From contig JACCIX010000502.1 in the NCBI GenBank assembly GCA_025506515.1, forward strand, positions 124,001-188,000: a DNA stretch of 64,000 nt, given 5' to 3'. The number at the start of each line of letters is the position of its first letter. Within the stretch, counting starts at the first letter, position 1. The stretch is from Flaveria trinervia. Lineage: Eukaryota; Streptophyta; Magnoliopsida; Asterales; Asteraceae. Positions 33,341-43,845 of the stretch are shown here, piece after piece. The translations under genes and the position numbers were made by a program. Below the pieces are notes generated by a model that saw only the letters and a program-made list of their open reading frames with translations, was not told where the DNA came from and did no database searches.

Positions 33341-34544
33341 GGATAAATCATAAGCTTAAACACAAGATTATATATGAAAACACAAAGAATTATGTTTTGT
33401 GCATATGATTTCATAAAGTGTAAAATGGGATATTAAAATGTATATATAAGATTGGTGGGTATAAACACCAAACCGTTTATGACCCGTGTGCATTTTAGCT
33501 ATAAAACTATATTTTAAAATATACGATTAAAATTATGTATGAATAAAAATTATAGTTAATAAGCAATGATATCAAATTTTTATCAAAGTTTTGTATGTGA
33601 AAACCATTGAAATACAAATGAGTTTAAAATTTTAAGTACATAACATGACAATTACAAAAAAGTAAAATATTAACTAATGTCTAATTGTAAATGACAAAAA
33701 AAGTAAAATATGATAGTGTAAGTAAAAATTGCATGAAAATTTATTAAAAAAAAGCCTCATAGAAAAAAAGGACAAATGATGCCTTTTGATACTAATTATA
33801 ACCATAATCATGCACATTTTTTGTTAAGTTTTACTATTAAACTTAGGGTCACATGATAATATAATTAAGCATGGACGATGCAAAAATTAATTAAAAAGTA
33901 CCTTCTAAATTTCACACTAAAAAATGGCTACTATATGTTATAATAAACTTGATTAAAAAACATAAAAAGAAATATTATCAAATAAATTAAAGAAATCACT
34001 TATACAATAAAATAAAATAATTCTAATGAAAGAAGAACACGTTTCAAAAATTAGTTAAAAACATATTAACTTTTGAAAATAATGATTTTGTTAATGGTAA
34101 CAAATAGAAAAAGAAAAAAGATGGTAATGAAATAAAAGACAATTGAAAATATTAATGTCTAATTTAAATAGTTTTTATTTTAATTTCTAAAAGTAGTTTT
34201 TTGTTTTTACTAATAGTAGTTTTTACAGAAAAAAACATATAAAATAATATAATTGGTGTACCTTTAAGTGGTATTATACAATATTAAAGTAAACATTTAT
34301 CTTAAAATTATGACTTATTTTGTTTTCTTAAAAATAAATATTTGATAAGAAGATAATTTTTAAAATTAACCAATAGAGTTTCCTAGGATTAAAAGTAAGA
34401 AATATATGTTTTTTTAGCTTAAAATGAAAAAGCTTTAATTTATATCCCGTTAATTTTGAATGTAATTATATCTGGAAACAAAATGTGTATTTAAAAACAT
34501 TTATACAAAAATGGTAGATTGAATTGTTTTAGGCGGGAAAAATA
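33341..34544. other. AT-rich stretch with no gene seen
   Basis: Very AT-rich with many A and T runs. No ORF, RNA gene or clear repeat structure is supportable by eye. It may include the remains of an LTR starting near 33328. Confidence 0.6.
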
Positions 34545-34627
34545 TTTATTGTTTTTTTTTTATTTTTATGTATGTTTTTTTTTATTTAAACTTAATTTCC
34601 CTTTTCAATTAATAATGTTATGTCAAG

Positions 34628-35240
34628 TTACATCAAAATAGAAGGTAGACGGGCAACAAGCTGTGCCGCCACCCCTTTCTGAATAGCAAATCCTAACCTT
34701 CCAAAAACAAATCCTTGCCTCCCCGGGGTTGAGCAATGGTTGTCTATGACCCGTTGGACCCTGGTCAAAAAGTTGATAGCTTCTGGCGCTAGGGAGCCAA
34801 ATGTATCAAAGGCAAAGGGAACAAAAGCGTGCTGGTTCTCTGCGCAAGCTTTAGCATGTTTATCCACTTTCTTTGATTCTGCCTTTCTTGCTGCTTGACC
34901 AGCTACAAAACCGTTTTCCCGTAAACCAACCAAAGGGGAAACCCCTGTGAGGTCCACACACGCATGTTTGCCCCCAGCCCAGCCAAAGACGAGCAGATCC
35001 GCTGGTCGCAAAGTAGACCTCCCCTCCATAGGGTCCGTGAGGAAATTCACAGGGGCTTCTTTCTTAGCAGAAATCCCAGCTCTTCTTAGGATGTCCCCCA
35101 AAACATCTCGTACCCAGTCATGCCGATATTTGAACCCAGGTAGCTCTTTACAGTGAAGGGCGTGCTCCCCATATTTATTCATGCAAGCTTTACGACATAT
35201 CGGACATGTTTCATCTTCCGGTACATAGGGATCATCAACC
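34628..35240 (-). pseudogene. Element F C-terminal CCHC and endonuclease-like region
   Basis: The frame has a zinc-binding pattern CPIC followed by C-x-x-x-x-x-x-EHALHC, with the Cys pair at about 35198-35208. It then reads WVRDVLGDILRRAGI, an RPADLLVFGW segment and KHACVDLTGVSPL. A CCHC finger followed by an R-P-(A/D)-D then a D motif is the arrangement of restriction-like endonucleases in R2-type retrotransposons, which nick target DNA. The first acidic residue is in PAD and the second in CVDLT. This is a motif reading, not an alignment. The frame is open for 184 codons from 35182. Confidence 0.55.
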
Positions 35241-36106
35241 GGTATTTGAGAATTGCTCTATATTCTACTGGAGACATGCACTGTCCCAACCCTTCAATCG
35301 GATAACGGTCAAAAAGTCCTGAGCATGGGGACCCTTCAGGCACTCAAACACCGCCTTTTGGCGGGATGACAAAGAAAAAACTTCTCCCAGGCTTTGAGCG
35401 ATTTTGCTAAACAGAGCATTTGCCAAAGTTGTTTGTGGCTTCGAGGGGGCGGTGTCCTTATTAGAGAAACCGCCAATATCCAAGTCTGGGAGAAGGACAT
35501 ATAAGCGTTCAAGCGCCTGCTGATAGTCCGGTCAAGCCCGAAGACCCCACTGTTTCGAAGGATATGATCTTGTAGTTCCAAAGACTGAGCTCTAGAGGCC
35601 ACAAAAGCATAAGCCCCAACATCTCGAGCTGAAAGGAGTCCCAAACCACCGAGACGCATTGGCAAAGATGCCAAATGCCATTGGAGATCACCAAAAAAAG
35701 GGCCACCGCTCACGACTATGTCTTCTATAGCCTCCCTGAGACCATCATCGAACCGAGATACCGCATCCTCCATCAAATGGGGTTGACAAGTGCGCAACCC
35801 AAAAAGTAACTTAGCAACTCCCATGCACGACCTTAGCAAAAGTAGTTCACATTGGGGATTCTTAAGGCAGGGCAAGAGTTTCATGAGGTCAACCGCTCCC
35901 GAGGCCCGCCGCCCAGCCAACTCCTCAATAAAGCTAGGATCACGGCTAACAGCTCCACCAAGGAGCTTAACCCCCCTCTCTGGTCTACCAATCCCTCTCG
36001 GAAAAGTCCGTCCTGAACTTTACGCCCATCGCATGTCGGCCAAAAAACCTCTGTTTTCTAATGTTGAGATAAAGCCCCAGAGATGGCCCTTCCACGTTGA
36101 TGATGT
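35241..36106 (-). pseudogene. Element F thumb and linker region
   Basis: The frame 35920-35336 includes KLLFGLRTCQP, LQWHLASLPMRLGGLGL and AYAFVASRAQS, the region that follows the palm in this type of reverse transcriptase. The frame 35483-35265 continues it after a shift near 35340-35480. I see no separate gene. It is joined to the palm through further frame breaks between 35920 and 36110. Confidence 0.65.
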
Positions 36107-37360
36107 CTAAGGCCTTAGCAACCTTAGACGCGTTGCCGATAATCGTTCCATCATCCAATACCAAGCATGAAACAAAAGGTTACAACGGTTCTGGACCCGA
36201 AGAATAAGGGGGTGTAAGGCAAGGGCAAAGAGAAGGGGCCCTAAGGGATCTCCTTGTTGTACTCCGGTAGTAGCCCCAATACAATCATTACCAACATACA
36301 ACTTAGCAGGCTGAGCATAAAGAAATTGGACCCACCGATAGATTGACGGGCAATGCTGATGAACCTCTTGAAGGAAGGTTGTGCGGTCGACCGTGTTAAA
36401 AGCATTAGAGAAATCCACAATAAGCAAGGCCAAGGAGCCGTCTTCATAACAAGAGTTGAGAAACCTATTTGCACTGTGAAGCACCGCCTCTGCACCATTA
36501 GGCATCCCTACCCCAAATTGAAAGTCCCCCAAATGCTGGGCCATGTCTTTCCCGACCTTCTTCATCACCACCTTAGAAACCAACCTTCGCCAAATACACC
36601 CCACAGCAATAGGCCGAATTCCTTTATCAGGCTTCAATAAGGGGGTGAGGGGGGCCGACGCAATAAACTCAGCAAGCACTTTAGGGCAAGATCCCTCAAG
36701 AAATAAGTTAACAACTTCAGTAATGCTCGTAAGCAAAAATGAGGGAGTCACAGAGCCCTCGCCACCAATAGCATCCAACAAGTGTTGGGCCCGCATCCCG
36801 TCCCTACCACATGACGTCCCTTTGGGGAAGGATCGGATACATTTGAACACACACTCCTCATCAACAACAAGAGTGGGTTGGGCTAAAGGGTTGGAAGGCA
36901 AGGACGGGGGTGGCACCACTGGGTGTTTATCAATAAGAGCTTTCAAGGTCGACTCACCAAAAGGGGCAACTCCACTAGAGCATAGGACCTTAATCGCAGC
37001 CGTGAAATGCCCATCTCTGACTTTCCAAAGACATTGCTTAACATTAGGGTCCCTTTCCTTGTCTTCCTCTCTCATGCATTCCCCCCTAATAGCACCAGCC
37101 TCTCCCACGCTATCCAACAAGGATGAGACCAAAGCATCAAACCCGGACCCATTTTTCCAAACTGTTAGCGCGTGCAAGATGTTACTACACTGCAAAGATT
37201 TCCTGTTCCCTGATCTACGCTCTCGTCTGGTGGATGGTCTGACCACCCGCAAGGTGCAACGTGGTAGCAAAAGCAATTGAACCCAATTTTCAACGGAACC
37301 TGGCGACCCCACCACTTTACGCAAAGCACCAGTTAAAACCTGAGCAAACAACACCAACAA
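36107..37360 (-). pseudogene. Element F reverse transcriptase
   Basis: A 417-codon frame has RT motifs in order: PLTPLLKPDKGIRPIAVG (about residue 235), FQFGVGMPNGAE, LLIVDFSNAFNTVDR with the first catalytic Asp, and GVQQGDPLGPLLFALALHPLI. The last catalytic pair is out of frame: at about 36147-36160 the minus strand reads LDDGTIIG in another frame, one base deleted relative to an expected tyrosine-Leu-Asp-Asp. The enzyme would perform target-primed reverse transcription. Frame start is uncertain because residues 1-20 are probably not part of the protein. Confidence 0.8.
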
Positions 37361-37674
37361 CTGGGGGGAATGCTTTTAACAGTCTGAATGGGGAGTGAAA
37401 AAATCCGCTCGAGGAGGTTAACATCACCCCCGAGCCCTACTGGGTGACGTGGGTTTGTTTCAACCACCACTTGACATGGTTTCCGGATCCCAACAATAAA
37501 ATCTTCAACATCCCCCGAGAACATGTCAAACGACACGACCTCATCATCATGCTTGCACCCCCTACTGAGTGCATGCACTACCATGCACCTTCCACACAAC
37601 CATTTATCACCAGCCTTAAGAACTTCCCCAACATCCAAAAAAAGCTCTAAATCCTTGGAGATAGCCTCCTTCAA
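37333..37674 (-). pseudogene. Element F N-terminal Cys/His region
   Basis: The frame from 37674 includes KWLCGRCMVVHALSRGCKH near residues 24-42, which places C-x2-C, His, Cys and His at spacings suitable for a zinc finger that could recognise DNA. Beyond residue 90 it runs out of frame towards the reverse transcriptase. The 37675-37690 sequence upstream has no further coding evidence. Confidence 0.5.
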
Positions 37675-37690
37675 AGACAGCCTTCGGTTT

Positions 37691-38328
37691 TCTGTCTTGA
37701 GGGGGTGCTTTGGATGTGTTCAAGTAGGCGGAAAAAACCCCCAGACCCAGGTTTGCCGTCTTTACTTCGTGGAAACATGTGTCAACTTTAATTGAGTCTA
37801 AAAGGTAACATGTGTCAACTTTAATTATCATTTTATTAAAGTAGTAGAATTAGCTTGGTACTTTCATTGAAGTGTATTTTTTAATTGGTGATCGAAATAT
37901 CTTTTTACAGCACTCATCTTTTTAGTGGCTTGTATTTTCTCACGATACGATTCTAAGGGTAACATAAAAGCAAGTGACAATGTAATAAATCTTAATGATA
38001 TATATATATATATATATATATTGGTTTTTAGACGATTTTCTTTATTAATAACTGATGAACAAAAGTGGATCCATGCAATGGAGCTATCAAGAGTAAAATA
38101 ATAAACCTTCACGTGAGACTCAAACAAGCATATGGCTACCCAACGAGGCAAATACGTAGATTATTTGCTAGTAAATATTGAGTACGTGTTATTGTTAAAT
38201 GATAAAACTGAAGCAGACAAACACGTGATAGATACTACTTTATAAGTGATCAAAAGTACTGTATACTATGTTAAATTTATCTATTTATTTATACAATAAT
38301 CACCACGTATTATTTGATCCTAACATAT
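37691..38328. other. Intergenic region between F and the MYB gene
   Basis: Contains a 20-base direct repeat AACATGTGTCAACTTTAATT at 37774-37793 and 37807-37826, and a TA microsatellite at about 37998-38021. It includes the 3' flank of the MYB gene. No ORF is supported. Confidence 0.6.
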
Positions 38329-38671
38329 TTAACTATAACTATCCCAATGTTTTATGAACTCGGTACTGGATTCAATATACGAATCCAACACTGGCCATGA
38401 AAACTCATCGTTAATCAATATATCATCGCAAGAAGATTGCGAGATCAAATTATCGACAATGTTAAAAGGCAATAAGACACTATCGAGTGATGAGGTGATG
38501 TCTTGTAAAAAGGGTTCGGTCCAAAACTCGTTGTTCATCATTAACCAAGACGATGATGACTCTGTACATGTGGAACCTGATGACGAATCAGACACTAAAC
38601 TCGCTTGTCCTTCCATTTGGAGTTCTTGATCTAGGGTTACTTTTGGGTTAGCTTGATTAGGACTCATGGTT
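38329..38671 (-). pseudogene. Out-of-frame C-terminal region of the MYB gene
   Basis: An open frame from 38667 to 38329 continues directly from exon 3 of the MYB gene but one base out of phase. It is acidic and Ser-rich (a DSSSGSTCTESSSSW run), has several Trp, and ends HWDSYS, all typical of R2R3-MYB activation domains. In frame +1 the sequence is open from just after the TGA at 38674-38672, so the break is best explained by one extra A in the run at 38685-38688. It would be lost from the protein unless translation restarts at the ATG at 38667. Confidence 0.7.
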
Positions 38672-39234
38672 TCAAGGTGTTCGGTTTTCTAGCACAATGT
38701 TGTAATCTTGTGCTCGTTTCTTCAAACATGTGTTCCATCGGTTTTTTATTTCATTGTCACTCCGTCCTGGCAACTTTGTAGCTATCGTAGACCATCTATG
38801 AATAAACCAACACAAGTTTAACTTAGCAACTTTCTAAGTGAAATCTAGAAAACCTAATACTACAAGAAGATGAATACAACATACTTGTTGCCAAGCTTTT
38901 TATGCAAATGAACAATCATATCATCTTCTTCTTTTGTAAAATTTCCATGTTTCATGTTTGGGCGAAGATAATTCACCCATCGCAACCTGCAACTCTTACC
39001 ACTTCGCGACAAACCTAAAAACAATAATCAACGAATAATTAGTATAACAAAAAGTTATTTGCCTATATTGATTCGTCAAGAACTTGTGAAGTGGTTCGGA
39101 CCAGCAAACTTCGGAAGTAAACTCCAGTTCCAATGGCCATATCTTTGAATATAGGCTCGTAACTTGTCATCTTCCTCTTTGCTCCATGCACCTTTCTTTA
39201 CTCCATTTTTGTCAAAACTTAAGGATTTCACCAT
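38672..39234 (-). CDS. R2R3-MYB transcription factor (three exons, probably truncated)
   Basis: Exons read on the minus strand are 39234-39102, 39014-38885 and 38795-38672. Donors are GT at 39101-39100 and 38884-38883; acceptors are AG at 39016-39015 and 38797-38796. Intron phases 1 and 2 are the standard ones for plant R2R3-MYB. Exon 1 gives MVKSLSFDKNGVKKGAW and GHWNWSLLPKFAG, the R2 start. Exon 2 gives SCRLRWVNYLRPN and the R3 start. Exon 3 gives WSTIATKLPGRSDNEIKNRW. The complete frame is 387 nt, 128 residues, ending just after the R3 repeat. It would bind DNA in the nucleus. The upstream ATG at 39279 is less likely because a TATA element lies only about 10-15 bases above it. Subgroup not assigned. 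Confidence 0.85.
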
Positions 39235-39283
39235 TTTGCTTTCCAATTTTTTAGGCCGATCTCTACGGTTTTGGATCATAAGC

Positions 39284-39297
39284 TCTTATATATATAT
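39284..39297 (-). promoter_or_regulatory. TATA box of the MYB gene
   Basis: TATATATATAAG on the minus strand, about 50 bases before the ATG at 39234, a normal spacing for a short 5' UTR. Confidence 0.55.
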
Positions 39298-39846
39298 ACT
39301 AACTCATATGGTATAGAACGTGCTAAAATGTACATTCTTTAATGAATAAACTATGAACCATTTGTCTATTTGTGGATTAATTAAACTGTAGTGGGTGCAC
39401 CGAATAAATCATGTTTATCTCTGCTCCATCACATGTAATGTATTTAATTAAATGACAAACAAAACGATAGACTAGTTAATGATTGTTTAACGTTATAAAT
39501 AAAGGTCCTGTGCTTGTAGGGTCAATTTATTTTTGGTCGGTTCACAAGATATTCAAATAATTAAGACTAAAATAATTCTGGTCTAAATTGAGACGCTATA
39601 TTAGATAAAAATACTAATTTACTTAAAAAAAGGTACCAGTTTTAAAAATTTTTGTCATTCAATAAGTTACTTAGTGAGATATCATATAGTTCCTGACATG
39701 CATGGAACTATCAAATCAGTAAACATGCACTTAGTTACTAAATTGCAATAACTTGCACATATTTGAGAAAGGGTAATCCAGTAAACTGGGCTTCACATCA
39801 AATATGTTACTGAATTGCAGCAAATTGCACGTATTTTATACACTTC
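39298..39846. other. Upstream flank of the MYB gene
   Basis: AT-rich intergenic sequence that probably includes the MYB promoter region. Only the TATA element is recognisable. The last five bases (39842-39846, ACTTC) are the left flank of element H. Confidence 0.55.
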
Positions 39847-40215
39847 TGTTGTAAAACCAATTGAGAACAAGAACGTTAAATTTCACAAAGATGATACAAA
39901 AAAGAATACTATCAAGAATTACATGAACAAGAATTTACAGATGATATGAGTTATTCGGATTGTCTCACCGATTACATCAAGTCCTTAATTATAGTACTAA
40001 CTAACTATAACGAGGACACTCAACAAATATTGAGAATTTACATTAAGAACCCTAAACTATTTCTTCCGAACAAAAATAACTCTTCGGAAGATACTAAATA
40101 TAAACCATAAACTCTTACTTCCAAAGCAAACATAACCTATGGAAGAACTATGTCAAGCTTCGGAAGAAACTTAACTTCGGAAGTTATCACTTGTTTTGGC
40201 TTTTAATACTTCACA
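39847..40215 (-). repeat. 3' LTR of element H (left)
   Basis: Matches 57054-57427. It includes a TATA-like element on the minus strand near 39990 and several CTTCGGAAG motifs (about 40080-40190). The adjoining internal sequence is purine-rich on the minus strand. Confidence 0.9.
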
Positions 40216-42099
40216 ATCTCCACCATAAAATCCAAAGCAAGATTTTAACCAACTCCTAATGCATCCAAGCAAAACTTGAATTTCACATCAGGGAGAGACT
40301 TTGTAAATACATCCGCTGGATTCTCCAAAGCAGACACACTTTCCACTTTCACCTTTCCAGCATTCACCACATCTCTTATGAAGTGTAACTTCACATTAAT
40401 GTATTTTTTTTCTCTCATGAAACATGCTATTATTTGATAATTGGACTGCACCCTTGTTATCAAAATACACCACTGAGTCTGCAACTTTGATTCCCAACTC
40501 CAAAACAAAACCATGCAACCACATAGCTTCCTTGACTCGCTTAATCAAAGCTATGTCTCGGCCTCTGTTGTAGATAATGCCACCACATGTTGCAACTGAG
40601 CTTTCCAACTCACAAAATTACCCAGTATAGATCTACCCTATCCAATCTTTGGCAAAATCATAATCAACATAACCACAATCCTATCTCTCTTCTCGTGTTC
40701 ATGATGCCCAAACACTAACCATAGTGTTTAGTACCCTTGAGACACCTCAAGATCCATTTCACAGCCACCCAATGAGCTTTACCTGGATTTGACAAATACC
40801 TGTTGACTAAACTCACAACATACCTAATATCTGGCCTTGTACATACCATCAAGTAATCAAGCTCCCAATAACAATAGCATAAGGTACTTTCTCCATATAT
40901 CTAATTTCAACATCTAATGTAGGACAATCAAAGCTTGATTTAATATGAGCACCTATAGGAACAGTTATTGATTTCACTTCATCCATCCTATAGTTACTTA
41001 GCACCTTATCTAAATACGACCTTTGAGATAGCTTCAACAACTTGTGTTCTCTATCTCTTTTGATCTCCATGCCCAATATCTTCTTGGCTTTACCCAGATC
41101 TTTCATCTCAAATTCTGACATCAACATCTTCTTAGTAGCATCAACTTCTTACAAGTCAGGACAAGCCAGCAACATGTCATCAACATACAACAACAAATAC
41201 CAAATTTGTTTACATTGTATTCCTTAAAATAGACACAACTATCATAGTTGCTCAGGCTAAACCCATTAGTTACCATATGTTCATCAAACCTTTTATATCA
41301 CTATCTAGGAGATTGTTTTAGCCCATACAAACACTTATTAAGGAGACACACCTTACCTTTCTGCCCCTTAACCTCAAACCCCTCCAGCTGCTTCATATAG
41401 ATAGTTTCATCCAGCTTCCCATGCAAAAATGCAGTTTTTACATCCAACTGATGTAACTTCATACCCATAGAAGCAGTCAATGACAAGATAACCCTGATAG
41501 ATGAATGCTTCACCATAGGTGGTAATATCTCATTATAATCCACTCCTGGCTTCTAAGTAAACCCCTTAGCTACTAATCTAGCCTTATACCTAAGAGGTTC
41601 TCCTTCAGAAATCTCATCTTTCAGTTTAAACAACCACTTACATGACACAGGCTTGTGACCCTCAGTTTTATCAACCAGCTCCCACGTGCCATTCTTAAAA
41701 GAGATTCCATCTCTTCCTCCATGGCCTTACACCATTTAGAACTTTCTTTCATAGAAATATCCTCATAGTATGACAATGGTTTATAGATGTTTTCTTCTTT
41801 AGCAGCAACAAAAGGCCAATGCAGACAAATCACTCCCCTCTCTATACCTGAGTGGAGGTATTACTTATCTCTTCTGTCTATCCCTAGCCAATTGGTAATC
41901 ATCCATACCATCTCCCTGCCTACTAGAAGTACCATAATCAACACCTTTATCATTCACACCCTGCTACTCCACCTCAACCTGAACCCCACTCTAACCTTTA
42001 ACTTTCGATTTCTCCTTTTCTTGAATGTCTTTATAAACAACATTCTATTAGAAAATCGCATCTCTGCTCACTATCACCCTAGGTCAGTCCCCTTCTAGC
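40216..42099 (-). pseudogene. Element H reverse transcriptase and RNase H
   Basis: Reading right to left: linker, then reverse transcriptase in 41833-41621 and 41543-41301 (HQLDVKTAFLHGKLDE, GLKQSPR). A YVDDMLL catalytic motif lies near 41190 in another frame. Then FEMKDLGKAKKILGMEI (41127-40849), an RNase H segment YFDNKGAVQLSNN (40608-40396) and the ending ENPADVFTKSLP (to 40245). The catalytic pair is intact but at least four frame breaks and stops interrupt it. Confidence 0.85.
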
Positions 42100-42104
42100 C
42101 TCCA
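42100..42104. repeat. Target-site duplication of I, left copy (CTCCA)
   Basis: CTCCA precedes the TGTTAGG start of I and recurs after its CTACA end at 54951-54955. Confidence 0.93.
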
Positions 42105-42226
42105 TGTTAGGACCGTGTATGTACTGAGTACTAACTGATTCTGCGTTTATACCGGATCAATAGTGTGGAATACTATTTGATTGGCAATCCAATCAATGAG
42201 AAATATAACCCGATCGATATAAGATT

Positions 42227-42300
42227 GAACTAAACGTTAAGAACGAGTAGGAATCGATCAGGAGAACTAAACGTTAAGAACGAGTGGGAATCGATCAGGA
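42227..42300. repeat. 37-bp tandem duplication in the 3' LTR of I
   Basis: Units 42227-42263 and 42264-42300 differ by one base (AGTAGGA versus AGTGGGA). The other LTR has a single copy, and 751 minus 714 is exactly 37. Confidence 0.92.
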
Positions 42301-42434
42301 GCGAACTATTAACTTGGACAGGCTGTTTGGGACGCTCTGGACGGCTAGGGTTTATGTGTATTGGTAATATATCTCAAGTGTTATGTTTTTCCACGAATTA
42401 GGTGATATTTATAGGTTAGTGGTTTCCATTTGTA

Positions 42435-42640
42435 CGACTAAACCATTAGCAGAGTTCAGTCGTGCGACTGAATCATGCGATTGATCGATACGCATGACTG
42501 AAGGTTCAGTCGTGCGACTGAGTCAATCTTATATCTCAATCATATGACTAATCCAGTCTCCTGGTTAAGTCGTGTGACTGGTCCATAAGCATGATATATT
42601 CATGCGTATGGTCCATAAGTATAGGCCATTAGTATGAATA
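42435..42640. repeat. CAGTCGTGCGACTG motif array in the left LTR of I
   Basis: Degenerate copies of CAGTCGTGCGACTG with linkers, matching those at about 54535-54740 in the other LTR. Confidence 0.8.
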
Positions 42641-42855
42641 CTCATCCGACTAGGTTGAACACATTACTCAATCATTATTGACTTAGAATTGTGTACAACA
42701 ACCTCAAACCTACATAAGAAGTTTATACATATGAATTAAAGATAAGTAAACATCAAATAATAAATCATATTTCATTACTTCGTCAAATTACACATATGTA
42801 AGAAATGAAAGACTTTTACATTTAAGCACATAAATTAGGTACACATGAATCTACA

Positions 42856-42866
42856 AACTCCCCCTT
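42856..42866 (-). other. Polypurine tract of element I
   Basis: AAGGGGGAGTT on the minus strand, directly before the left LTR. The stretch between it and 43063 holds no gene. Confidence 0.85.
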
Positions 42867-43335
42867 GGACCTAGTTTACTCTATCGTCTAACATTCTTCA
42901 CATGTTCTTGGAACTTCTTGTACTTCTCTTATCTTGTGACTCCTACATGTATCTCGAAAGCATAGTAAAGCCGTATAACATGTTGAAATTGAAGAGCTTG
43001 TACTATGTCCTGTGTGTCATAGAATAGTGGCCACTTGTATAAAGTATAGACATCTTCAGCCGACTAGTTAGTGAGCCACATTGGGTCAAATACCCTGATA
43101 GTTTCTATTTTCCCATCTCTGATCAAAACTATGACCGATTCCCCTGTCCTCCGGTCATAATACCACCATTTAAAGTGTGGAGTGAAGTCTTGAGGCGTTT
43201 CCCATAAGGGAATCTTGAACAATGTGCATGGAGGACTCCACTTCAGCACTACTTTAGGCTTTCCAGATATAGGGTCAACTTTAGACTTATGAATGAACCT
43301 CTTAGGTTGTTGAGGTCTGAAGTTTACCCATCTGG

Positions 43336-43419
43336 TGTTAGTACGTGGTGGGCTCGGCCTAATGCTCATTTTTGACTTGTTAGTACGTGGTGGGCTCGGC
43401 CTAATGCTCTTTCATACTG
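43336..43419 (-). repeat. 42-bp direct duplication within the third ORF of I
   Basis: TGTTAGTACGTGGTGGGCTC starts at 43336 and again at 43378; about 32 bases match perfectly. The period is a multiple of three, so it adds 14 residues without shifting the frame. Confidence 0.85.
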
Positions 43420-43619
43420 AGTGTTCTTCTCACTCAGCTGAGCGATTTGCTTCGCTTGACTAGCATTCACTGCCATCAGCTGAGTGATCTAAGTGGCCTT
43501 AGATCATCAGTAGCGATAAGCTTTAGCACCATCCGGTTCAGGCTAGCCAGCTACTCCTCCAACCCGAGCATAGGTAGGGTAGGTCCGGGTATGAATGTAG
43601 ATTGGTGGAGGGACCAGCT

Positions 43620-43845
43620 TGGTGAGTGGTTATGGTAGTGGTGGATGTGGTGAAGATGGTATGAGGGATGAGTATGGATTGTGGTGGAGTAGGTGTATGA
43701 GTGGTAGATGGAGTGGTGGCTGTGGTAGTGGGTGTGGTAGTGGTGGTCGCTGTGGCAGTGGTGGTAGTGGGTGTGGTACTGGTGATGGTTGTGGCTGTGG
43801 TGGTAGTTATGGCAGTGGTGGTAGTAGTAGAGGATGTGATCAAAG
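43620..43845. repeat. GGTGGTAGTGG low-complexity tract (G-rich plus strand)
   Basis: Irregular GGT/GGTAGT/GTGG units make the plus strand strongly G-rich. On the minus strand the same bases encode a Thr-rich segment with some Pro. The Gly-rich plus-strand frames here are shadows. Confidence 0.85.

Larger units (their letters stand above)
34545..37680 (-). mobile_element. Element F: non-LTR retrotransposon with probable restriction-like endonuclease
   Basis: About 3.05 kb of minus-strand coding sequence gives, in order, an N-terminal Cys/His cluster, reverse transcriptase, a thumb-like region, and a C-terminal CCHC plus endonuclease-like region. No integrase, LTR or upstream APE endonuclease is visible. 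After the coding end at 34628 the minus strand becomes A-rich (about 34545-34590), which could be a poly(A)-type tail. The architecture matches non-LTR elements of the R2-like type. Plant LINEs known to me are mostly L1 and RTE with APE nucleases, so this would be atypical. No target-site duplication was found. Confidence 0.65.
42105..42855 (-). repeat. 3' LTR of element I (left)
   Basis: TGTTAGG to ATCTACA, matching 54237-54950. It has a TATA-like element on the minus strand near 42406-42416 and CAGTCGTGCGACTG-type motifs at 42435-42640. It is 37 bases longer than its partner because of the duplication at 42227-42300. Confidence 0.93.

Noticed and set aside
36543..37280. 245-codon plus-strand frame across the RT of F
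   Set aside because: It is a shadow of the well supported minus-strand RT frame, which has all motifs in order.
38354..38629. 91-codon plus-strand frame across the MYB C-terminus
   Set aside because: It is a shadow of the acidic, Ser-rich minus-strand region.
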